The notes beneath the pieces were generated by a model. It saw only the letters and a program-made list of their open reading frames with translations, did no database searches and was not told the origin of the DNA. Of a stretch of DNA of 64,000 nt, positions 14,201-26,200 are shown one piece after another. The position numbers were made by a program, and so were the translations under genes. Each line of letters opens with the position of its first letter. Position 1 is the first letter of the stretch. The DNA lies in contig JAUIRK010000964.1 of NCBI GenBank assembly GCA_030549495.1, positions 372,001-436,000 of the forward strand. Direction: 5' to 3'. Source of the DNA: Nectonema munidae (Eukaryota > Nematomorpha > Nectonematoida > Nectonematidae).

Positions 14201-17200
14201 TTTATTCAAAGGCTTATCTACTCTTGGCCAAAATCTTTGATAAAATTTAAATTTTTTTCTAAAATACCATAAGCCATAAATTATTAGCCATGATTTGGAA
14301 AATCTTAAAAATTTGAATAAGGGTAAAAACCTTCAATGTTTTTAATTAAAATTAAAATGTTTAGATTTGCATTTTTGTTTATATCGTATAGATACATTTA
14401 GAAAAAATATATTATACAACCAAGCTTATCCAAAATTCTCTACTCAAAATATTAATCTTTAACATCAATATCTCTCCATTTTGCGATATTGTTTACTTAG
14501 AAGACATAAATTTATGTAGATACATGACAAATTAATAACCAAATTTGGTATAAACTTTTATGATGAAAATCCTTTTCTCCATGTATTCAACCTAGCAAAT
14601 ATTTGTGAAAGATACATCCTGTATTTGCTTGATAAATGTATAAAGATCTGGAAGGATGGGTCATTTTACCTTCCTCTCCCGCCAATCAAAGTCCACCAAG
14701 TTAAGATTTATGTCTCCCCTACTTTCTGATCCCTTTTTAGGAAAATAAAAGAGATAGATAAATCTACAAACATACAACAGTCCCCTGCACAATTGGCACC
14801 GGGCAATTGCCACAAGACAATTACAATCAGGAAAATTGCCCTGTAGGATAATTGCCCCTGGACAACGGCCCCTGATATATTAATTAAAAAAAAATATTTT
14901 ACCTATTGAAAAATTATTTAAAAAAATGTTAAACTATTAATAAAAAATATAAAAAACATTTAAAAATAGGAAAAAATAGTAAACTATCATTTTAAATTTT
15001 AAGCCATACAATTTAATCAAAATTAATTTATTTCATCAGAAGCACCAATCTAAAGTTAATCACATCAGAAACACTAACTCTAACACATATAAAAAACATC
15101 AAACCTCTAAAATTAATCATGTTTTTTAAAATGATTAGATTTATTACATATTCTAGGGGGGGGGGGGGGGGGATCAATTATCGTAGGCGGCAATTATCCG
15201 GTTTTTCTTAATAGGGAATATACAGAAATTGATTTTACAAACAAAATAGATTTTATTTCAAATCGGTTTTTGACGAGAAATAGTCTTGATAATAATTGAA
15301 GCCATCGACTATAAAAAATAAATAATGTAAACTAATTCGGCAACATTGGGACTTGAAGAGCGCCGGTTTTGCAGTTTTGCAGGATTAGCCATGTATTCGG
15401 TAGAATACACGAACTTACAAACTAATCAGCAAATCTTGAATTTTAAATTTTTTTATTTAACTTGTTTAACTTTTTCAAAAACCTTTATTTGGTTACAACT
15501 TATTTTAAAAATTTTCAAATTATACTTTTCATTAAAACTATTTTTTATCACATTTTAAAAGTTTTCTCTAAAGTATAAACACAGTCGTAAATTACAAAAA
15601 AATCATTTAATAAATTTTCTTTTTATTCCTTATGATTAGCTAAATTAAAAACAAAAAGAAGAGAAACAGATTTTTTCTTTGAAATGATATAAAAGCGACG
15701 CGCTTCGATCTAACGATCGAATTAACCTCACAACCCAACACTTTAACAGAAAATCTATATAATATTAGCTATTACAAAATTTTCCCCAAAAATTTTTCTC
15801 TCTTTCTGAAATTTCTGAATACGCCAATTTGTATGTATTATACACAATTAGTCTAACAAAAATATCACTACACTCCCCAACCCCTTCTTTCTCGTCGTCA
15901 TTTCTATATGCTCTGTTTATTTAACATATGCTATGATTGATCTCTCTTGCTGAAAATATTCTTAAATATATGCAAATTCAATAATAACCCAAAATTGAGC
16001 GACTAGAAAAAACGGCGAAAATAATGAATATTTGGGTTGATGTAAATGTTCTATTTCTGATGAATATTTGATATTAATGAAGTCGTAACAATAACTTTCC
16101 AGGTGCAAGAAGAAAAAGTTATCGCGTAAAGCTGCCATCATCGTGACCAGACTTGAGCAAGGCAAAGTGAAGAGCTTTGGCGATGAATTCTTGCATCCAT
16201 TATGAAGAAATGGTTATCGTGTAATAAGGGCAATTAGGCCAAGAATACTTTTTGCCTAATTTAATTATTGCATTTCTTTTAATTACGAATTGGTTCATTT
16301 TCACATTTTCCTTAATGTCTTCTATCTCTTTCACCTTCACAATGAAGAGGCGCGCATGCGTTATCTATAATAATAGACGCAAGAAACATTCACAAAAGGA
16401 AGTGTATATCATTTGAACGTTTCAATTACTTGCAATTTCATTCCATTAATTATTATTAGTATTGACGAAGAACCAATCATAATTGCGTGCGGGAATTCAG
16501 GATGCATAAAGAAAACGAAATATATATGCGATAAGGCATACATGGGAAAGTTATCCTATAAAATTATAATAGATGAAAAAACATCGTCTCTCACTTTTTT
16601 GTTATGGGATCGCTAAGAAAACTCTTTGATCTGGTTGTATAAAATTTCTTTAATAATTTGTTAGTTTTAATCAATCAAAGTAAATGAGAATGGAGCTATA
16701 ATTATTTTGAAAATTTCTTAAATAATTTTTGACCAATAAAATGTATACAGAACATAAATCCCAGATCTGATAGAGCTGGAAAACTGACAGCTTTAGTTTA
16801 TCCCACTTCACTTCGTTATCTTAGGATGACGCAGACGATTTCTTAATCTTAAGGGAGATAAATTTTTTTATTTTTTTTTTTATTTTTGCATGATATTAAT
16901 TAAAAAAATTAACCCTTTTAAAAATCAAATGTTTGTTAATGAACATTTATAACGTTTAACACTTTATAGCGTGTAAATGTATTTGTGCGAATGCGAAATA
17001 GGGTTAAAAATTTTCAAAGTAATGCCAAAGAAGCAAAATAAATTAAAGGATGAAAGAAAGAGACCGAATCAAAAGCAAATGAAACTAAATGTGCCTGAGT
17101 AAAAAACATTTATTTAAAAATTCATATTATAAATTTTTTTTGAACATATCATCACGGAAAAATTGGATGCCGAAAATTTATTTATATAATTTTGATAAAT

Positions 17201-20200
17201 CGTAAAAGAGGAGATAAAATATAATGTGATGGATTTCCAAGTGAGGTAGAATATATAAAAATCAAAATTGGAAGTAAGTATGTTGACATGGATAAATATT
17301 TTATCACTTTCTTAATAATTCACACAATGTCTTGTGTGTTTCCTACCATATTTCCAATGTATTTTTAAGGTATATCGGTAATGCACAGTATGCCTAAACA
17401 ATCGAAGGCATAATAAGCATGTTTCATGAATTATGAAGAGAATTTCAGGTAAAAGGATACGTTTCCACAGAAACATGGTTAATTTATATGCTAGTGAAAA
17501 TTAGTACGTAATAAATAATTCATACTGTATTATGTTTATAAAAATGAATATACAGCCGTGTCTCGCTAATCCGCACACTTTGGTTTTTAATTTATTCGTA
17601 GGGATTAACGAATCGCGAGGACTATGTATCTGTCCATTTTTAAAAAGGACAAACCTTTATTTAAGTGTCTCTTACCTATCTAGGAGTTACTAGTATTCAT
17701 TTATCGCAGTATTGATAAATGTATGAATATCAAGAAATGCCAAGATTTTTTATGTTACAAAAAATAAGTAACACAAGATTGCGCAATGCGTATATATAGT
17801 TTGCCTTCTTAGGAATTGTTAAATTTCCCAAACAGATTTTAGATGAACTAGTTTTTGATCACGGTTGTGTTCTTCAAGAAATTCAATAAGTGTGGATAAA
17901 ACTGTTTTGGCTTGTTGAAGTGAGATTGAAGTTCTTTATTGCTCAACGTTATCGATAGTTTTATCGTGAAGTAGCTCAGAAGTAACATTTTCAGCCTTAA
18001 TTTTCATGTATTATTCAGCACCAATCTCACTTTCTGGAGTTAGATGCTGAATGAGAATTTGTAGTTCAGAGAGAGGAACATAACCATGTTCGTCTTTGTA
18101 GGATATTGGGACGATTAAAAGTGTGGCAGCATGGCACTACAGTTGTACAGCTGTTAGTCTATTTTTGAAGTAAATATCCATGCCTGCAATTATCTAGTGA
18201 AATCGTTTTAAACACAGATATACTAACTTCTCTTATTTTTCTCTTCATTGTCTCGGATTAAATTTCAAGTATTCCCTCTACAACTCTATTTTTCGCAAAA
18301 TAAGTTTTGTTTGAACTTCATATTTTATTTGATCTTCCAACGAAATACAACTATGCCTAAAAGTGCTAAAAGTAGTTCCATTAAAATATCGCTTATTGTT
18401 ACTAAATACCCAAAGGAATTTTCACTATCCCAAAGCAAAAACAAACTGTTTTGCAAGTTATGTTTGGTTTAAGTGAAATGAAAAAACTTTTTTTATTGAA
18501 AGTCATAGAAAAACTCTAAAACACGAAAAACATCTCAAAGAACTTCTGCCAATACCAGTATGAAAAGTTTTTAAATGATACTTATGATGATTTTAAGAAA
18601 AAATTGATTACAGCTTTCTTAGAAGCTAATATTCATTTGCACAAACTTTGTCACACAAGCATTGTTTCACTTTTTCAATGTCTCGGAAAAAAAGTTTCAT
18701 CTGTTTCACCATGTAGTAACTTAGTTGTTTCACAATTGGCAAATGAGAAACTTCAAAGTGTCAAAAGTTTATTGAATAGTCAAGATGTATTTCTGATTGT
18801 TGATGAAACAATTATTTCGAATCGTGTATTCCTAAATGTTTTAGCTGGAACACTGATAAAACTTACTTAATCAAAACAACAGCTTTTGAGGAACATAGAA
18901 ACTCACAAACTCTGACTTTCTTTATCGATGCTACTTTGAAAGAGTTTCATATAGAAAGGAAACACTTTCTGCTTTTGATAACGGATGCTGCTACTGCTGC
19001 AGCTAAAAATGTGAAAATTATGTTTCCTCACTTTTTCCATTTTACATGTATTTCTCACCTATTGAACAAATGTGCTTTAAAGATAAAAACTTTTTATCCC
19101 GAAGTCGATGGATTGATTTCAAGCTTTAAAGCTCTCACGGTAAAGAACAACAAGGCGCACTTTTTTTCTTCAAAATTTGGTTATCCACAGTTCCTATAAT
19201 TACAAGATGGGGTAGTTGGCTTGAAGCAACACTTTACTACAGCAAAAATCTTCCTGAAATAAAGAAAATCATGGAAAAGTTTGATGGCGAAATAGATATT
19301 TTAATTGATAATGCAAGAAATAGCTTGGAAAATGTTAATCTATGTAAAGATTTGTTATCTATCAAAAGAAACTATGCTAAAAATATCATTGAGCTGATGG
19401 ATAATTCACAGAAAAGTATTTTTACAATAAGTGAAGCTGATAAAATTCTAAGTTCCATCCATTTTAACAATGATGAATGCGAATTGATTCCACATATCAA
19501 GCGTAGAATGGAACAAAACCAAATTATTGATATCATGGAAATGAAAAATTCAAGTATATCACCAGATACGTACTTACTTCTACAGAATTGTCTGGCTTCC
19601 AGCTGCGAAGTTGAAATATCCTTCTCAAAACTGAGAAAGATCGAAATTTCAATCAAGACAATATTTTCAATTACATAATTTTTTTCTATAACTGGAGGTA
19701 ATTTTGTTCGTTTTTTGAATGTTTGTTTTTTACATTTAAAAAATCTTTAAAACTATAAATTCGAAAAATCTGCATGGACAAATTATTAAAATCTATAGAA
19801 TGATAAAAAAAAATTACCAGAAGAAACGAAAAGATATTGAAATTTTTAATAAAATTTAACAAAAAACATTAAAAAAAAGTTTTAGACAAAATTAATCTGT
19901 GAAATCCGTATCCTAAAATTAAAAAAAATCTACTGAAGAATAAAATTTAGCGAAAAAAATGTAATATCTCTTGATATCTTGAGGTTTTCTTTCTGTAAGT
20001 TTTTATCTTTCATTATTTTTTTATAATTTTTAATTATAAATTTTACAGATTTATAGTGTTTAAAGATTTTTCAAATGTTTTTGTTCCTTTTTACTACAAA
20101 TTTGAATATCTTTTGTTATCTCCTCTTTAAAGTCTGACGAGAGATTTCATGAATGAAAATTAAAATATATAAATGTGTGGAAAACAGGAAAACCTTTATT

Positions 20201-23200
20201 CAAATAAACTTCTCCTCCTTCTTCATCTTCTAAATCGAATCCTTATTTTCCTTTCTTGTAACTGTGTATTTCTGAAGAAGAGTGGAGCAATCAAAAATGC
20301 ATTGTGAAATAATTTATCGGAATAAAAGTTTTACTGCTTTCCTCTTATTTAAATACAATTTATTGGGTAGTTGCGTGGATATTTCATATAGATTTTGATA
20401 TTTCATCGGTTGTTTAAGTGTGTAATCATCCTGCGTCATGGTAAAATAACGTTAAACAATTCTAAAAGCACGAACTTTTCAAGTTCCACAATCCACTAAT
20501 AAAGGAGAAATTAAGCGGAAGCTTGCTGAGTTAGGTCCACTAAACAAAGGAGCTTTAACTTTAACTCACCTTAACCTTTGAATAGGATGTGATCCAGACA
20601 GAGTGTTCCTTTCTGAACTTTTTTTTCGAACTCTTGCTTGCGTACACAGGTTTATATTTGGTGCCCCAAACAACACTTTTATTCACCACGTGATTCGCCA
20701 TTACGGGCCTATTCAAAATGGTAACGTCTTTTTGGAGCGATTTTTGTGCGTAGCCTAAAAAATGTAGTTGTTTCGAATAATGCTCATACACCTTTCTGGT
20801 CCTAATAATATGCACGCAAAATATTTTAGTATTCCCAATTCTAAAACTCCTATTTAATTGCATTGATAAAAGAAAAATTCACAATCATAATACACCCTCG
20901 TGAATAAAACAGTTTAGAAGAGGTAGCGATGAAAAAGTAAGCGTGGGGTGGAATATTCTTTTAACTTGATTTTGGTTTAGAGAGCGAGGCGATGTCGAGT
21001 GTTTCTTTGAATGATCTCTTTACATAAGAATTATTTCAATTTAATGAAAAATATAACTAAAAATATTTTACTTTTTTTCCAAATTCATCTCTTTTTATTT
21101 GTGTTTACCGCAGTTTCTTTCATTATATTTTTCCTATAATGTCAAAGATTGCTTGTGGTTAAAGCTTACATATGACCTTGGTAAAGTTGAATGAGGAAGA
21201 GTTATTCTTGTTTTCTATTTTTTACCCTCAGTTTAAGCATTTTTTTAAACTTTTTTGATATTTGTATACTTTACCTTATTTTTACTGCTTCAAGCTACAA
21301 ATATTTGCAAAGTTTTTAAAAACAGATTTGAAGCGGATTATTGTAACAATTTAATTCCATAGGCGCAGCAGTTAACTTTTTTATAAAATTATATTTAAGA
21401 ATTAATAAAGAACCTCTCACGTTTTTTAAGAAGTATACTTTCTACTCTTGTTCAAATCACGTAATTTTCACCTACAAAATTCGATCGATAAAAATTTCAC
21501 CCACATAAAATTTCAACCACGAGAATTATAAAAAAAAATGCAAAAAACGTAATAAAAATAAAAATTAATTTTTATAATTTTTGAAAATATATAAGACGAA
21601 ATAATGAATTTTAAATAACAGACGAATTGTGCCGCTGTTATAAAGACTAAAAGTTAACTATAACTTAAACCCAGGACCAAATAATTTTTCTTCTCAAAAA
21701 AGAATGAAAGTTAATTCCCCCTTCATTGTCTTGGGATTATCCCAACGGATAATAAGTCCATCTCAAAATGTAAATTAAATAAGAAATTTAAAAATGGAAT
21801 TCCGTTTTTTAAATATTTTGAAGTTTAACTATTTTACAGGGCTATGGTGTAACAGTTTCCCATAAAATAAAAATCGTATATTTTATTTATAATAATTAAA
21901 AAGATAACAAGACGAATATTATAAATTCTCTATTTTTAAATTTGAAGTTCAATATTTTAATTTGAAAGTGCATCCATTTAATTTTTCAACACATGGCACA
22001 TTAAATAAGGTTATAAGTAAGAGTGATCGTAGAATATAGCATCGAATAAGGCGTGAACTAAGAAGATAAATTGTCCATTTAACTTTTTTAAATATTAAAA
22101 CTAAATATAAGATAATACATTTATGGCAAACTGTCCAAGCAAATTGTCCAGGAATAAAAAAATATTAATAGAAAATTCAAATTAAAAAATTTTCTGCGTT
22201 GTTTTATTTTTGCTTGAAATTTTCGTAGGTGGAATTTATTTAGCATCATTCCAAAATTTATTTTTGAAATCAAAATTTGTTATTTAATTGTAATTTCATC
22301 CACAATAGCTATACTTTTGATAAAGGAGTTTAAACTACTACACTATAGTTAAATTTTCCTAAACCTTCGACATCGTCAAATGGCCTAGCGATAGGAGCGT
22401 AGTGTCTTGATCCAGATGATCTAGATTCGATTCCCGATCGTGGCTATCCTTACCATCTGTCCTCCCTATCTTTTCCCTAGTTCCTGCATCACAAATAAAT
22501 GAACTTTTTTACTAAAAACGCAAAAATAGATAAAAAAAATTATTTTGGCATAAAAAATTCCCCCAAGGCAACAGATAAACATTGAGGTGTTTACTTATTT
22601 TGCTAATTAGAAATTAGAAACTTTGTCTTTCTTAAATCAAGTGTAGATCAAGTTTAGCTGTCACAAAAAAATCAAAAATGGGGGGGGGGGGGGAGAGGAA
22701 ATCTGCCTTTTACAAATCAAAAACATTAAATAATAATCTTATCAAGATTTTAAAAGTTTTTGAAAACACAAAAAAAATTGACGCACTTAGATATTTTGTA
22801 ACGTTATTAGGTGAAGAAAAACTCAAATAAAAAAGAATTAAAATAATTTCTCTGGAATTATCTGATTTGTGGGCAAAAATGAGTTTTCCTACGTTTAGCG
22901 AGCAAACACTTATTGCTTGAGTTAATTTGATAAGAAAATATGAAAACATAAAAAATGTCTCCAGGACAAATTTCAAAAATAATAAAAACTGTTTTTGATA
23001 TCAATAAATTTTTGATATTTATTTGTAAAGAGGATAATTACTTATCAAAAACAAATCCAGTTCGAAACAACTCTTATTAAAATTGGTTATCTAACAAATA
23101 ACCTGCTCCACCTACTTCAATTCTTCCATCAAAAAGTCAAAGATGTACTCATCCCATTTTAGTGCGGGAAAGGTGGGAAAAACAATTTCATATTATATCA

Positions 23201-26200
23201 TTTCTAAATTTAATCTAGGGGAATAATCACTGTTTCAAATGTTTTTGATATAAAAATACATCCTTAAAGTATTGATTTGAAGTGAAACTCAAAAGGGTGT
23301 CAATATTTGTCACTCCAGATGAAAGCAGTGACAAATGAAAGCTTAGTTAATTAATTATTTGATGTTTAGTTTGTTGTTTGGTTGTTTATTTGATTTTTCA
23401 TCTCCCTCCTTTGATTTGTCAGTTCCTTGAATTTCCGGATTTTTGTCTGTCTTTTTTACATCACTCTTTTCATTTAGCACTCCATTCATAATAACCTCAA
23501 ATCAACATATAATGCAAAAAATAATTGTGATAATATCTATTTTCACGTGCACACTTTAATCAGCAAATGTTGCAGTTAACCACTTCATCTTACAAATTAT
23601 CTTCACCCTACATAAACGATATTTATTAAAATGTTTATATGAAAAGGTGACTTTGATTTCCAAAATTTTTTACGAAATGATGTGCTGCGCTAAGATTTTT
23701 TTCAATAAACTTCTCCCAGATTTACAATGTTCACGTTTTAAAAGAATTACAAATATAATGGGGATATTTCAGTTTTTCCTAAATATAATAATATATCTTT
23801 AATTTCAAAAATTTCACAAAAAAGGATCACATGTAGTATAAACAATTTGTGCATCAATATTTAATTGATGAGCGCAAAGAGCTGGCCCGTAAACATACAA
23901 TTATTTTTCCTACACACGTAGCAATTCGAGATAGAGCATTCAGAATGCAAATTGTAGGAGCAGAGATAGCTAAATATACCAACCACTTTTTGTGAGAAAT
24001 ATGTGAGATATGCTCGGACCAAGTGTGACTGATTATAATTAAACATTAAACGCAAGTAATTAAATTTTAAAACTTTTTGAAAACCAATTAAGGAATCATC
24101 AAACACAGGATTATCAAGGCTATACGAAAAAGACATATAGTTAGATTTTTTAGAGTTTATAGACAACTGATTAATAAGAAACCAATTTTTGATCAGCTTA
24201 ATACTTTCTTCTAAAAAGGATTCATTAAGGGACCTTGAGTTTTAACATTTGGTATTGCGTTTGGAAGATCATTGATGTAGATGTTAAAGGATAATGGAGC
24301 GAACATTGAGCCTTTGGGTACACCAGAAGAGACTTTCTTCATATTTGAAAGACCATTCTTTATAGAAACTGAATAATATCTATTTTTGAAATAGGATTCA
24401 GATAATTTTATAGTAGAATTAGAGAATCCATTTAATTTTAGTTTAGGCGATAACAGACAATGCGCAATAGAATAGAATGCATGACTCAAGTCAGAAACAG
24501 AGAGTAGACATCATTTTTATTTTCTAGTAAATCTATGACGCTATAATGAAGTAAGCATGTAAAATTTCGGTAGAATAGTGCTGTCTAAAACCAAATTGGA
24601 AGGGAGAAAAAAAGTCATTAGATGTTAAATAATTATTTATTTGCACATGAATAATTTTTTCAAAAATCTTAGTGATAGAAAAGACAATGGATATGGGTCT
24701 ATAATTTTGACACTAATTTTTATCTTTTTCTTATATACAGGTATAATTTTACTTTCTACATCAGGAAAAAGATTCTGTGAAATGCACAAATTGAAAGCTA
24801 CCATAAGGGCGAAAGTTATGTGGTTTTGAACTTTTTTAAATCCTATACTGGCTATCCAAAAACATCATCACTACGACTACCTTTCAAACTTTTAAAAGAC
24901 AGAGGACATCATTTAGAGACACTTCTCCCAAGCAAAATAAAGAACGCTTTGGTTCAAAAAGGTTAGCATTTGCATTCAAGACATAATTTGGATTTAAATT
25001 ATTCATAGAATGGTCTCTGAACAAATTGCAAACTACAAGGTCATCTGTCATGAAGGTTCCATTAACATTTATACGAAAAGAATTAGGTTTGTGTTTGGCT
25101 TTTACAAAGGAATTAACAACTTTCCAAGTAAATTTGCTATTACTATTATCATTTAATAATTTTTCATAGTACTCTTTTTTCAAATGCTTAGTCAAATACT
25201 TCTTTTTAATTCATCAATTTTTGGTTTCTTACACTTGTCATATATTTATTCCTCTTTTTAATCAATTCCAAAAGTCTAATATTAGCCCATGTTTCTTTTT
25301 CGTTTTTGTAGTAACATTTGGATGAATCAATAACATTAATTGAAAGATTTTTGAAATTTGAGAGTTCAGAGTTTATATTTTCAATAAGAATAGATGGGAG
25401 TTTTTCAAGTTTAAGGGATAATGTTTTCCAATGATAATAATTAGCAACAAGCTTAACAAATTTAGCCTCATCAAAAAGGATATATTCTTAATTTTATGAG
25501 ATGTAGGCTTCAGAGATACCTAAATAGGAAAATGGTCAGAGATTGTAGTGTTCAATGCATAAGATAAAATTCAAACTGATTGTTGGGTATAAATGTGTTG
25601 TCAAGAAGAGTGTAATAATCAGGGCGGGTAGGAGTAGTTTATCGTGGGAAGAAATGAGTTTGAAAATAAGAGTATGAAAAATTTTGCAATAGAAGTTTGA
25701 TTTTTAACATTTAAAAGATTAAGATTAAAGTCTCCAAGTAAAATATTTATTGAATTATTATTAGACAGCTTGCTAAATTATATTCAATGTAAAAGATTCT
25801 ATTTTATCGGGAACAGTAGAAGGAAGACGGTAGAAGTTGCGCCTAAAGGGTAGTGCCCAGCCCCCTCCCTTCTGGAAAAGCTACACCTTATTGCGAACGA
25901 CAGTTATAGAGTTTTACTGTATATGCCATTATAATAAGACTAATTGGTGTATAAGTCGACCCCCAAATTTAAGAATAAAATGGCGACATTACAGTTCGCT
26001 GTTGGTTGGTTGGAGATATCAAAGCACTTTCAGACGTAAGGCTATATGCTCGCATTATGCTTAAGATGGTTAATCACAGTTTTTGTGAATTTGTTTTTAG
26101 AGTTGGGAGCCTTGGGGATCGAACCCCAGACCTTCAACTGTTACGCTGAGAGGTACACCCTAACAAGCATTGAGGTTCGTTGTATAAGTGAACCCTAAAT

